Shown here piece after piece: positions 11,661 to 22,865 of a DNA stretch of 64,000 nucleotides; the stretch's first letter is position 1; every line of letters starts with the position of its first letter. Source of the stretch: Desmodus rotundus (taxonomy: Eukaryota > Chordata > Mammalia > Chiroptera > Phyllostomidae); NCBI RefSeq assembly GCF_022682495.2, contig NC_071398.1, positions 90,671,705 through 90,735,704 of the forward strand, read 5' to 3'. Made by a program: the position numbers and the translations under genes. The notes below the pieces were generated by a model. The model saw only the letters and a list, made by a program, of their open reading frames with translations. It was not told where the DNA came from and made no database searches.

Positions 11661-11694
11661 GCCCCTGGGAGACACGATTGGTCAGTGATTAAGA

Positions 11695-11815
11695 AAATGA
11701 GGAGTCTGACCTGTGTTCGAGACCTAGCTGCCAGTTGCTAGGTAGATGTTTAAGATGAGGTACTTATCTTCTCTAAGACTTATTCTCCTCGTAGGCAAAT
11801 ATGGAATTGTGGGAT
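11695..11815 (+). repeat. MIR SINE fragment
   Basis: 'tctgacctgtgttcgagacctagctgccagttgctag' followed by 'acttatcttctctaagacttattctcctcgtaggcaaatatgg' matches the MIR core in forward orientation, diverged. Confidence 0.7.
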
Positions 11816-13130
11816 TTCATAGAATGTTGAATTTAAAGCAGGTTATAAATATAAATGACTTTAAGTTGGTCCTCTTAGGGCTGAATGAGACCACAGGGCT
11901 TATTTGAAACTGAAGTCCAGAAAGAAGTGACTCCCAGGATGTCACATGGTTAGTGTCTTAGTTGGTAACAAAGTATATGCTGAGATAGTCACAAGCTGGC
12001 TGTCCCTGAGAAAGACAAGAAAATCCCAGCTCTGCATGAGGCAAATGTGGAAGCTGGCCAAAGCTCTGAGCCCCACTTCCCAGCCAGCCCCTCAGCTGAT
12101 GGGGCCCCAGGCTGCAGGAGAGCCCAGCTTTCCGGCCAGCTAACTGTGGGGATCTCAATCTATCCCATTCTGCCCAACACCCCAGTGGTATTGTCAAGAG
12201 AAGAGGCCATATGAGGGGTCCCAGGATTGGGGGACAAAGAGAGTCATCATCAAATAAATGGAAAAGTCTCTGCAGAAGCATCTCACCCTAAGAGAAGCTA
12301 GGTGCCACACACTCGCCACCTGCCATAAAATGCCCACTTGAATGTGTCCTCAAGACTAGATGCGAGCGAAGAGATGGGAAGAGATGTGAGCCAATCAGTT
12401 ACTTCAAACGCTGGGCTTCCTGGTAGAAGGACATGTTGGCTGAAGGGGGAGTGGCTGGTCAATATGGAATCCAGAAACACAGAATTTATCTGTGTTCTTC
12501 ATCCAGTACTACCCAAGAAGAAAGACTATTTGGGAGAAAATAAGTACTCTATTATAGAAGTGAAATATTTCTGGAAAAGACAATTTCTCAAGCTTTTCCT
12601 TTAACTGCTTTATTTTTCCTACAAGTTCATTTAGTCATCTGTGTTCTGAGCTAAGTTATCCCTAGCTGCTCTGATCCGGGGAAAGGGGTGGGGGTGGGGC
12701 ACTGGTGGGAGGAGGGTGATGGTTGGTGGGGGAGTAATTCAGTCACTGGAAAGACATGTCCTCTAATGTTAATGAGTCGGTTGGCCTTCTGGTTTATATA
12801 TTAGCGTCAATTGGCCCTTCAGAACCCAAACAGACTGATAAAATTGAGTCTCTGGATCTGTAAAGCCAAGGTCTTGGTCCGACTCAGGATTTGTCCTGCC
12901 TTCCTGTGAGCCCCAGTCCTGCACCACCCCCTTCCTGCCACCCCAGCCACAACAGTTTTCTAATACTGCCCAGATCACATCTTTGCATCTAAAGGGAACA
13001 GTAGCACCTTAACCCACTGTACCAAACATGTATTCACCACCGAGAATCGGCCGGACATCATGCTCTAAGCTAACATGAAAAAGAGGGAGACAGCACAGGC
13101 ACCCATCCCCCAACAACTCAAAAGCAGTGC
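11816..13130. other. Intergenic DNA with a G-rich stretch
   Basis: No gene recognised. At about 12676-12734 the plus strand carries many G runs ('ggggaaaggggtgggggtgggg' type text), which could form a G-quadruplex. The 107-codon minus-strand frame (11958-12281) has no domain content. Confidence 0.4.
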
Positions 13131-13611
13131 TGATGCCTGAGGGGCAAGGCCCTAGGGGGGACCTGCACCCCATGCCGAGAGGGTTCCGGCTGCGCGCAGG
13201 AAAGAATTCAGGCGTGCGTCCGACAAGAGGTTAAAGTGGAAGCAAGTGTGTTATTGCACAGAGAGGACGGACAGGAAAAGTCACTCCATAGACGGAGTAG
13301 CGGACTGTCCTTATGAGAGACTGTCTCTGCAGGTGGAGCTTTTCTATCTGTTTGCATGGGAAATTGCTGGTATGGGAAAATAGAGACTTGAAAAAACACT
13401 GGGACTAACTTTAAGCGTTATAAAGTGTATTTTGTGGTCTTTTTCCCCCTCCATGGTTTGGGTAAACAGTAAGGTATGGGTTAATCAATTTTTACAGGAA
13501 TTTTCTTTGTTCCAAAGGCTCCTTATGGTCTGCTTGCATGTCTGGTCAGGCAGCACATAGCAGGCCTCTGACTTAACTCTGTTTGCCTTTAGTTAATTTA
13601 TATAGTTCTCA
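13131..13611 (-). mobile_element. Solo LTR of an endogenous retrovirus (class I type)
   Basis: On the minus strand the segment begins 'tgagaactatataaat', runs through a 'tgcaataacacacttgcttcc' block, then 'gaattctttcctgcgcgcagcc', and ends 'cctcaggcatca', so it has TG...CA ends and the layout of a retroviral LTR with its R/U5 part. No internal retroviral genes flank it. Target-site duplications are not clear, so the far edge (13611) is approximate. Confidence 0.55.
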
Positions 13612-13634
13612 TGCCCCTCTCCTATATTAGTATC

Positions 13635-13800
13635 TTGCTACCCAAAGTGTGACCACTAAGCCAGCCATGTCAGCATCACCTGCAGTTTGTTAGAAATGCA
13701 GACTCTCAGGCCCCATGCTAGACCAGCCAAATCTAAATCTTTGCTTTGCTAAGATCTCTGGGTGACCTGTATGCATTTAAAGTTGAGACGCACTGATCTA
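13635..13800 (-). mobile_element. MER5A-type hAT (Charlie) MITE
   Basis: 'cccaaagtgtgaccac', 'catcacctgcagtttgttagaaatgcagactctcaggcccc' and the closing 'aaagttgagacgcactg' match the reverse complement of MER5A, an ancient mammalian non-autonomous hAT element. Confidence 0.8.
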
Positions 13801-14151
13801 GTAGAACAGACCCAACTAAAGCCATCCTGTATTAAATTTTATGATGAGGGAATAAACCAGGTATGGTAGGAACAGAGAGGAGAGTGTGGTTAATTCTGAT
13901 GGAGACGTAAAGATTTGTAATGAGAGTAACAAGAATCAAGATGGTGGCGTAGGTGGACACACTGCGCCTCCTCGCACAACCATAACTGACAGAAAATCGA
14001 ACAGCAAGGAAGTCCGACACCAAGTAGGTAAAAAAGAAACATACATCCAGACTGATACAGCGTCACAGCGCAGCAACCAGCATTACCCCGCCCCGGTGAA
14101 CACCTAAGGCTCCGCCCTTTAAAGTAACAGAGGCGCCAAGACAAAAAAAAA

Positions 14152-14991
14152 ATGGCCCAAATGACAGAACACTTCAAAGCTCCAGAAAAAATACAACTAA
14201 GCGAGGAAGAGATAGCCAACCTATCGGATGCACAGTTCAAAACACTGGTTATCAAGACGCTCACAGAATTGGTTGAATCTGTTCGAAAAGTAGATGAAAA
14301 AATGAAGCCTATGCCGAGAGAAACAAAGGAAAATGTACAGGGAACCAATAGTGATGCGAAGGAAACTGGGACTCAAATCAATGGTGTGGACCAGAAGGAA
14401 GAAAGAAACATCCAACCAGAAAAGAATGAAGAAACAAGAATTCAGAAAAATGAGGAGAGGCTTAGGAACCTCCAGGACATCTTGAAACATTCCAACATCC
14501 GAATTATAGGGGTGCCAGAAGGAGAAGAGGAAGAAGAAAAAAATTGAAAACTTATTTGAACAAATAATGAAGGAGAACTTCCCTCATCTGGCAAAGGAAA
14601 TAGACTTCCAGGAAGTCCAGGAAGCTCAGAGAGTCCCAAGGAGCTGGACCCAAGGAGGAATACACCAAGGCACATCATAATTACATTACCCAAGATTAAA
14701 AATAAAGAGAGAATCTTAGAAGCAGCAAGAGAAAAGGACACAGTTACCTACAAAGAGGTTCCCATAAGACTGTCAGCTGATTTCTCCAAAGAGACCTTAC
14801 AGGCAAGAAGGGACTGGCAAGAAGTATTCCAAGTCATGAAAGGCAAGGACCTATATCCAAGATTACTGTATCCAGCAAAGCTATCATTTAGAATGGAAGG
14901 GAAGATAAAGTGCTTCTCAGATAAGGTCAAGTTAAAGGAGTTCATCATCACCAAGCCCTTATTATATGAAATGTTAAAGGGACTTATCTAA
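14152..14991 (+). pseudogene. L1/HAL1 ORF1 (RNA-binding chaperone), frameshifted
   Basis: The first 131 codons are open from an ATG after an A-run and are lysine/glutamate-rich with a coiled-coil-like centre ('NLQDILKHSNIRIIGVPEG', the start of the conserved ORF1 RNA-recognition part). A frameshift in an A-rich glutamate/lysine stretch near 14535 ends this frame. Homology continues in a second phase and, after another shift near 14637, in a third, reaching the ORF1 C-terminal region ('ARRDWQEVFQVMK', 'DLYPRLLYPAKLSF') and a stop at 14989-14991. The element therefore no longer makes a full ORF1 protein. Confidence 0.8.
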
Positions 14992-15404
14992 GAAAAAGAA
15001 GATAAAAAATATTAACAGTAAAAATGACAGCAAACTCACAGTTATAAACAACCACACCTAAAACCAAAACAAAAGAAAACTAAGCAAACAACTAGAACAG
15101 AAACAGAAGCACAGAAATGGAGATCACATGAAGGGTTATCAATAGGGGATTGGGAGAGGGAGGGGGGGGAAGGTACAGAGAATAAATAGCATAAATGATA
15201 GGTGGAAAATAGACAGGGGGAGGGTAAGAATAGTGTAGGAAATGTAGAAGCCAAAGAACTTATAAGTATGACCCATGGACATGAACTATAGGGGTGGAAT
15301 ATGGGAGGGAGAGGGTGGACAGGATGGAGTTGAGTGAAGGGGCGGAAGAGGGACAACTGTAATAGCATAATCAATAAATATATCAAAAAAAAAGAAATTA
15401 GTAA

Positions 15405-15423
15405 CACACACACACACACACAC
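15405..15423 (+). repeat. (CA)n microsatellite at the half-L1 tail
   Basis: About ten CA units directly before the right target-site duplication, probably grown from the retroposon tail. Confidence 0.9.
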
Positions 15424-15438
15424 AAAGATTTGTAATGA

Positions 15439-17190
15439 AATTTAAATTGTACTGGCCAGCAATTCACAGATGGGGAACAGAGAGTAGTTAGGAGCATCCA
15501 GGAATGGAAAATGGTGAGAACAAAGCTGTGAAGTGGGTGAAGCCATGGGCAGAGACAGCCTAGAACAGCCTCGGAAAAAAGTCTTTTAGGAGCTCCCAAA
15601 TCTTGCCCTGGGATAGACAGCGCCACTTAGCCCATAGGTGCTGTGCCGTCCTTTGCATTGACCTGGATGAGAAGCCCCTCAGTACCCTTGTCATGAGCCC
15701 CCCACACTAGATGCCGATCAATGCGTGGACAGGGAGAGGCCTCTTTCCAGGACCTGGCCCTTCGTGACCTTTTAGGGACCATATTTGCAGTCAACAAAGG
15801 TGCCGAGTCTCAGATCTCGGGCCAGGCCACCTGGTCCCTGGCAGCAACTCTGTAGAATGACCTTGGTAGGGAGTGGATGCACAGATTCCCACCGACTTCT
15901 AGCCACCCAGCCTCTGGGGAGAGGGCTTCCCCCACCTCATGTTGGAAGGGAAGGTAACTCTGGCGAAAGTCAAGGAAGTAACGACAAATAAAGTGAAGGG
16001 ACCAAGGCAGGAGTCTGAAGGCTGTGCTCCAGGCCTGGCCTGGCCTCTAGCTGGGTGACCATGAGCCTCTGGGCCCCGGACATGAAATGGAGAAGGTGGG
16101 CCAGATGGTTCCTGGGGCCTTTCCAACCCCGACAGCCTGGATTCTCCTGTGGTGCCTTCCAGTTTGAGAAAGGTCTGCCATTTGCCCCCTTTTCAAACTA
16201 AGATTAGATTGTCTTGGAAATCGCTTTCAGTGTCAAAATAAAACATTTTTCATAGGGACAATCTCCACCCAACTCACAAGGGCATCTGGGTTAGATTGCC
16301 CATCAGAATTACATTTATGGGGAAATACACACACACACATATGCACACATGTATATATGTGTGAATATAAATTATGAAATGGATATTAAATATCTACCAG
16401 GCGTTTTTCTTGACTGCTGAGTTGGGCACCAAAGACCCAGAAGCTTGAGTTCTGGCCCAAAAGGTTGTCATACATATTTGGAGAAATACGACATGTATCA
16501 GTAAAGAAGAAAGGCGTATATAATTCCATAATAAAGTGTCCCGTTAATGACAATTGTTAACATTTCACAGTGCTAAACCCTTTATGGGAGTTGTCTCATT
16601 TATTCCACACAAATCTATCAGGTAAGAAATTGTTTAGAATGGTTTTGGCTACAAATAGAAAACCCTGATTCCACTGGCTTAAGCATTCAGAAATTTATTT
16701 TCTCTCTTAACAAGAACTCCAGAGGTGGTTGTACAGTGACTGAATGGAGTCATCGAGGATCCAGGTTATTTCTAGTTTTCCTCGCTGCCCTTCTCTTTGG
16801 CCTTGTCCTCAAACAGGCAGCCATGATGGTCTCAAGATACTGCCACACTTCCAGATGTCCCTTACAGCATGTCCCGGGGTGGCAAAGAGAGCTTTGTCTT
16901 GTGTATAGCATATATGTATATTCATGATGGAGGCGGACCTTACCAGACACCCTGGAGCAGGCTTCCGTTCACATCTCCCCGCCTGGACCTGGATCTCATG
17001 CCCACACCTACACCATCGCCAGCCAGGGAGCTGCAGTGGGCTCAGCCTGCTTCGGTCCCTGCAAACATGGCTGGTGCCCAGGTCCACCTCGTCTGATACA
17101 CAGGAGAGGGAGGGTAGCTCGCAAAACAAAAATCGGGGTTCTTTAGGGAAAAAGAAGAGGCAGATAGCTGTTAAGAAGGAAAACAAATAA
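15439..17190. other. Intergenic DNA with a CA/TA microsatellite
   Basis: No gene recognised. At about 16325-16365 there is a short 'acacacacacatatgcacacatgtatatatgtgtg' microsatellite. At 16640-16830 'ggctacaaatagaaaaccc...aagcattcagaaatttattttctctcttaac...' looks like an old interspersed repeat that I cannot name with confidence. Confidence 0.4.
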
Positions 17191-17194
17191 TCAT

Positions 17195-17310
17195 TTCCAT
17201 TTTACAGTTGAAGAAACGGAGGTTTCCAGAATGTACTTGTTCAAGGTCACACAACTTGTAATAGCTGGAATTCCAAACAGAGCCCAGACCCTGGGGCACA
17301 TTCCAAGGCA
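17195..17310 (-). repeat. MIR SINE fragment
   Basis: 'ccattttacagttgaagaaacggagg' and 'caaggtcacacaacttgtaatagctggaattcc' match the reverse complement of MIR. Confidence 0.75.
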
Positions 17311-17569
17311 GGTCAGAGTCCCAGCCCCTGCAGCCTGGCTCCTTTCCCTCCCAGGACTTCTGTGATTTGCTTTCCTCCCTCCTCCAGGGCGAGGACTGTT
17401 TTATTCACCTTTTCATTTCTCTTTTGCCCCACTCGCTAAGGCCATGCTTACTTGTTTTTACCATAAATCTCCACCTACTGTCCTCATAAAGTACATCCTC
17501 TTCTTTTGGCCTCCTTCTCGGCCTCATCACTGCTCAGAACTCAGCCCGATTACCAGCAAATATTCAGAA

Positions 17570-17765
17570 TAAGTAAGAGTTCGGACTTGGGACCCTAACA
17601 GCCTGAAGTTTCGGTTCCAGCTTTGCCACTTACGACCCATGTGACTTCGGTCAAAAGACGGAACCTATCTGAGCCTTTGCCTCCTCACCCATAACATGAG
17701 GATATTCACCACACAAGGCTGTGGTGAGAATTAAATGAGATACAGTTTAGCACAGCCTTCAACGA
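17570..17765 (+). repeat. MIR SINE
   Basis: A fairly complete forward MIR: 'ggttccagctttgccacttac', 'gtgacttcggtcaaaag', 'gagcctttgcctcctcacccataacatgaggat', 'gtggtgagaattaaatgagat'. Confidence 0.8.
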
Positions 17766-18020
17766 ACTGGAGTCACTGTTTTTGATTACTGAAATAATGG
17801 AATAAAAACAAAAACTCACATTTTCAGTTTCCTGAGCTTTCTCTACATGATCTCATCTGACCCTCGTAACTGCCATGTTTGGTGAAGGAGGCCCCCTCCC
17901 TGTGATGGCTGGGGAAGCTGAGTCTGAGCGGGGTAAAGAGCCTCTCTCTTCAGATTCCTCTATTACATTCTATGGTACTGACTGTGTGTGTCAGCTGACC
18001 TTGCTTGTGTGGACCGTCCC

Positions 18021-18430
18021 TGTTATGGGTTGAATTGTGCACCCCCCATTCCTATGTTGAATCCTAACCTCCAGCACCTCAGAATGTGGCCTTATTTGAA
18101 ATAGGGGCATTACAGATATAATTACGTAGGTTAAGATGGTCATACTGGAGTAGGATGGGTTCCTAATCCACTAGGATGATGTAATTATAAAAAGAGAAAG
18201 ACTGGGCACAGATATAGGGAGAACGCCTGTGAAGATGAAGGCAGAAAGCAGGCGATGCTTCTAGAAGCCAAGGAATGCCCAAGATTACCAGCTAACTTCC
18301 AGAAGATTGGGGAGAGACATGGAAAGACCCCTGACAGCCGTAGAAGGAACCAACCCTGCTGACCCTTTGATGTCGGACTCCTCAGCTCCAGGACTATGAG
18401 ACCGTAGGGGTCTCTTAAGCCACCCCAAGA
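18021..18430 (+). mobile_element. MLT1-type MaLR LTR
   Basis: Begins 'tgttatgggttgaattgtgc', then 'agaatgtggccttatttgaaataggg', 'ggttcctaatccactaggatga', 'ggaaccaaccctgctgaccctttgatgtcgga' and 'cttaagccaccc'. This is the consensus order of MLT1 (ERVL-MaLR) LTRs. The final roughly 30 bases are lost or degraded. Confidence 0.85.
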
Positions 18431-19539
18431 GGACAGAGACACGATGCAGCACTCTTGCTGTTGCCATGCGCCTCCCCTCTAGAGTCCGAGGGGAAATGCC
18501 AGTCTAGTCCCTGCTCCAGCCGGCAGGGCCTTTCGGAGGAGGGCCACTCTAAGCCACCACAGTCACTCTGTGCGACCTCAGACGTGAGTTCCTCTCATGG
18601 CCCCAGGACCATGTCTCTCCCATTCAATCCTATCAGACTCCTGCTGTCCCCTCTGAGGTCCCACTCAGAAGAGTGATATCATCAACTTCCAGCCAAACCC
18701 GAGTCTCATGCTTGTCTCAGCCCCCAGGGTTTCCCCAGGGCTAGGCTGCTGCTAAGCTTTTTCACTTCCTGAAGAAAGGTCCTCCTGACCCCTTATGCTG
18801 CAGCAATTTGTGCTCCACCAGGCAGGGTCTGCATTTACAGGAAAAAAAAGAGAGCTGTCCACCCTCTTGAGAGGTAAGGAAAACCCAAACTTCTGGAACA
18901 AGAGGCCTAGTGGCCACTCTGGCAGTGCGGTTAGGGCAATACCTTTCATGCCTGGCCAGACCCACCCCCCTCACGGGCCATGTTGAATTTCTACGGCTGC
19001 CCACACGTGGCTGGCCCTGCATCTTTTCCACGGTGGAGTGGGACTCTTAACACCTGTGGAAACTCACCTGGTACCTCTGTTATCCCAGCCAGCAGCTGAC
19101 AACCTAATGGAAACCTATAGTTCTGAATGCAGATAAAGCCCAAAGTCACTGCTCGACAAACATTTCCTTTGCCTCTTCACTCCCTGCATCTGTGCACCTG
19201 CCCAACTGCTCTGTGTGGAAAGCCTCAGGATCAGAAAGGGTATTGAGTCACGATGTAATAATCTAAAAAATTCAGAAATGGATGCAAACTCTTGCGAGAG
19301 CTTTCCTTATAAACTGGAACACGTGACCAAAATAGGATTGCCAAAGAGGGGACTCTAATCTGGGGCTAAGGGGGACTTAGCTAGCTGAACTGCTACGGTC
19401 CTGCCAGAATGGATGGCTGCTTCTTTCCCATAGCTCTCCGTTTACCTATCATTTATTGACTAGCCAGAACCAGATGGCATTTAAAAGGAAGTGAATGGCA
19501 GTAACAGCTATTCTCTTCTAGGCAACAAACTCTGTAGCT
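18431..19539. other. Intergenic DNA
   Basis: No gene recognised; short open frames in several phases only. Confidence 0.4.
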
Positions 19540-19690
19540 AGTGAAGCCTCACAGTGAGCATTATCCCCATGTGACAGGTAAGTAGTCAAGGTTCAGGGAC
19601 TTGGCAAAGGTCACATAGCCAGGAGGTGAAAGGTCGGAATTCAAACCCAGGTCCGGCTGAGCCAAAGCCTGGTGCTTGCCCTCTCGGGCC
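19540..19690 (-). repeat. MIR SINE fragment
   Basis: 'cattatccccatgtgacagg', 'ggcaaaggtcacatagccaggaggtg', 'attcaaacccaggtcc' and 'aaagcctggtgcttgccc' match the reverse complement of MIR. Confidence 0.8.
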
Positions 19691-20229
19691 CCGACTTACC
19701 ACCCAGACTGGTCAGAATCTCAGTACTATATGTGACAAGGTGAATCACCACCCTAAGTCTAAAGTACCTGGCTGGGTGACTATTTTGTCAGCCTGATTCG
19801 TAGGAATGTGAGAGGCTTGCAGGCCCCTTCCTGAGACACGAGAGCCTACTCCTAGTAGCCAGCTGAGAACGCTGCCTAGGTTTCTGCAGAAACAGTCTGT
19901 TTTCGAGCCAGCACCCAATGCTCTCACTCAGGAGACCTCCTTCTCCCTGCCCCTCCTTAAGTCCCTAACGTGAGCCCCAATGTCCTGCTAATCTTTACCC
20001 CCAGAACTTTATTCCCAGGATTGTCCTAACTTGGGAAGAAACGGAAGGGTGGAGACGGTATAAAAACACACATGTGCTTCTCGTTACATAGTCTGGAGCC
20101 CAAGTTGTCGCTTGCCCAGCTTTGACACTCGAGTCAGAAACACAGCACATAGGCCGGAAAATACAATGAATGCTACATTCCCACCATGTCCCTGATGGCT
20201 CAAGATCTCTGGCTCCCTCGTGACTCATC

Positions 20230-20490
20230 AGACCCAAAATAAATGCCACAGCCTGGCACTCAAGGTCTTCTGGTAGCTTTGTCACCAGGTCTCTCTACTC
20301 AAGTCTGGTTGCTCCCAAAAATCTTCTGGCTTGGCAGGAATCCTACTCCTCCCCCAACCCCTCCTTTGGTGCCTTGGCTGATATCTGAAACACCCTCTCA
20401 CCCCCATGCTCCTCCTCTGATGCTATCATTTAGGACTCAAAAGAAAAGACTCCAAGAAGCCCTTCCTGACCAGCCCCTGGGCTTACGTTC
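20230..20490 (+). repeat. L2 LINE fragment
   Basis: 'cctggcactcaaggtcttctgg', then C/T-rich text, 'gaagcccttcctgacc' are typical of the region upstream of the L2 3' end. Diverged, edges approximate. The frames on both strands here are shadows of the repeat. Confidence 0.5.
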
Positions 20491-21679
20491 CTTTCTGTCA
20501 GCACGTATTCAGTAGGCCGACACTCCCCAGCACACACCGTGGGCCACTTCTTTGGCCTGCAGCACACACTGAGCCCTTTCTGTGGGCTTGGCGCTGTGCG
20601 GAGTGCTTGGCATACTGCCCTGCGGCCCTGCCTCCCTTTGTTAGAAATCTCAAAAGGTTGTTCATGCTCCTGTCTCAGTTCCCGTCCTCTCAGCCTCTTT
20701 TGAGCCAACTTCAAACAGACTCTCGGCCCCACCCTTCCACTGAAATAGTTCTCTTCAAGGAGGTGGCAGAACCAGCCCCATGGGGAAACTGAGCTCATAG
20801 TAGGAGATTTTCCCTGGACTTCCCAGCCGCTGCTCACACTGTGCGCCACCTGAGAGATCACTGCTCACCTCTACCTGTGCTGGTCCTGCCAATATGGTTA
20901 AAGGGGCAGCTCCCACCGAACTTCCTGCATACGGCAGTCTTGGTTCCTTTGGACCTCCTTTGTGACATCTCAGTCCCCCTCCCAATGGGGCTGTTTGTGT
21001 ACACCTTATTTCCTCTAGTGGAACATGAGGGCAAACCTTGTAAGCGTGTAAGAGAAGACTGTTAAATACCTACGGGGAGCAGGTTCCTTGGTATTCAACA
21101 CATGTTTTTTGAATGAGGAACACACAGGCATCACAGAAGATGAAATCTTAGGTACCTGCTCCAGAGCCCCTTGTTTGCAGCTCCAATGAACAAGATCTGA
21201 AGGTTCGCGGGTACCGAAAGCACATACTGGCCCGTCTCCAGAGGGCATCTATCCCGTCCTGGCTTCGGCTTCAAAGTTCCCCCTAAGTCCTGGTTGCAGG
21301 TCTCTTGATCTTTCCCTGTTTGCTCATTAAACTTCATTTGAAACATGAAAAGATCCAGGACTGAGTATTTCTTCAAGGCAAGGTTTTCTCAATGCAGCAA
21401 CGGCAGATAAAACCTAAAAATAGTGCAGCGGATGCCAGTTCAAGGCCAGATACCTGTAGCACCTGTTGAGGCCCATGACCTCTGTTCACAGATGACATCT
21501 GCGGTCAGCTTTGGCGGTGCTCAGAATATCAGGACGAGTAGATTATGTCTCTCAGAGATAGTATGAGTCTTCAAGGAGTTCCACAGCTCTCCTTCTGGAA
21601 ACCACCATTCCTGTGAAAATAGTCTGGTTTGGAGTCCTGGGTGTGGCTTAAGGTGATAATTAACAAAATCGGCCACCAT
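20491..21679. other. Intergenic DNA
   Basis: No gene recognised. The 143-codon minus-strand frame at 20430-20861 has no domain content and overlaps an L2-like stretch. Confidence 0.4.
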
Positions 21680-21930
21680 TTTCTGGGTTCTCACGTGTGT
21701 CAGGGATTGTGCTGAGTGTTTTTATTTTCATGGGTGTCTCTTCTAATCCTCGTAGTAACCCTCGGAGGTGATACTATTGTTGACCCTGTATTACTTAGAA
21801 GGAAAACGGGGCTTACAGAAATTAAGTTACTAGACTGAGATCTTACAGCTATTGATGGCAGAGGAGGTGACCAAGCTGAGATTCCACCCACAGCCGAGTA
21901 GTGCTCGAGTCTGCACTACTAACTACCTTA
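21680..21930 (-). repeat. MIR SINE
   Basis: 'cctcgtagtaaccctcggagg', 'ttacagaaattaagttactagactgagatcttacagctattgatggcag' and 'gattccaccc' follow the reverse complement of MIR. Confidence 0.65.
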
Positions 21931-22445
21931 CCCTGTTGTTTCCTAGGATACCTCAAAATGTTCTCATCTTTCTTAGCAGAGAGAAAACACACTGACCCCT
22001 AACGGCTGCATTCGGTGGGGCTACTCTGAATGAGCTATCAGTGATTTTTACTAAATTCCATATATAAACATTCATGTTTTTGAGGAACAAAAGAATAGAG
22101 GTTGTCACATAAACTATTGGAACTACGAGAACCCAAGGACAACTTGGCCTACCGGACATGCCTATGTAGCAGGCCAAGGTTCCAGGATTTAGCAGGATTA
22201 TTTGTCAAGCTAGAGCCGGAGGGGTAAGGAAAGCTGGGGAACACAGAAACACAGTAATGTCACCAACTTCAAGTTCCCATAACCGTCAATTCTAACAGAC
22301 ATTTCTTTGTTTCAGTGGAAATTTTAATTCTAGCAAATGTAAGTGACTCATTCCTATGGAAATATTTTTAAAGGAGGAACTGGAGTCAGGAGCAAAAAAA
22401 GGAACATGGAAACATAAAATAAAATGTTAAAAATAAGTCCAAATA

Positions 22446-22605
22446 GCCCTGGCCAGGTGGGTCAGTTGGTTGGAGTGTTGTCTTGTGCACCAAAAGGTTA
22501 GATTCCTGGTCAGGGCACATACATAGGTTGCGAGTTCAATCCCCGGTCGGGGAGCATACAGGAGGCAACTGATTGATGTTTCTCTGTCACATCGATGTTT
22601 CTCTG
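22446..22605 (+). mobile_element. VES-related SINE, second subfamily
   Basis: Begins 'gccctggccaggtgggtcag', with the tRNA-like B-box part 'gcgagttcaatccccgg', then 'ggcaactgattgatgtttctctgtcacatcgatgtttctct'. This is the bat SINE variant with the doubled 'atcgatgtttctct' motif. The tail is degraded. Confidence 0.85.
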
Positions 22606-22624
22606 ATCAAAAGGGCGGCTCCTT

Positions 22625-22865
22625 GCCATTCCCTGAGACTTCAGACTCCTTACACTGGAGCTGCCCCATTCAATACAACGGCCACTGTCCAGAGGGCTAG
22701 TTAAATTTAAATGCATAAACATTAAAAATTCAGTTTCCTATTTGCATTGGCCACATTTCAACCATTCAGTAGCCACAGGTGGCTAGAAATCATCCCATTG
22801 GAAAGCACAGGGTATAGAAAATTCCCATCTTTGCAGAAAATCCAGACTTTGCAGGGAAATTCCAA
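22625..22865 (+). mobile_element. hAT-type MITE, family uncertain
   Basis: 'caatacaacggccactgtccagagggctagttaaatttaaatg', 'catttcaaccattcagtagccacaggtggctagaaatcatcccattggaaagcacagg' resembles the common mammalian 'gccacatgtggctagtggctacc...ttggacagcgc' element. I recognise the type but not the exact family. Confidence 0.5.

Larger units (their letters stand above)
13924..15423 (+). mobile_element. Complete ORF2-less L1 ('half-L1', HAL1-like) with target-site duplication
   Basis: The insertion begins with L1-like 5' UTR text ('gaatcaagatggtggcgtagg'), continues with ORF1 (14152-14991), then passes directly into an L1-type 3' UTR with G-rich runs ('gggagagggagggggggg'), 'caataaatatatc', an A-run and a CA-repeat tail. 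ORF2 (about 3.8 kb in a full L1) is absent. The 15-bp duplication 'aaagatttgtaatga' flanks it exactly (13909-13923 and 15424-15438), so the ORF2-less form was what inserted, not a later deletion product. HAL1 elements of this layout are known from mammals including bats; mobilisation must have used ORF2 protein in trans. Confidence 0.88.

Noticed and set aside
11329..11675. Leucine/serine/proline-rich minus-strand frames resembling membrane segments
   Set aside because: Antisense of a GA-rich polypurine tract.
13131..13611. Possible retroviral genes next to the LTR
   Set aside because: No gag, pol or env-like text on either side; the neighbours are MIR/MER5/half-L1, so it is a solo LTR.
15042..15626. 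194-codon minus-strand frame
   Set aside because: It is the antisense of the half-L1 3' UTR and its CA tail (hydrophobic, Cys/Val-rich text from a purine-rich strand), not a gene.
20430..20861. 143-codon minus-strand frame
   Set aside because: Partly over an L2-like stretch, no domain, no supporting context.
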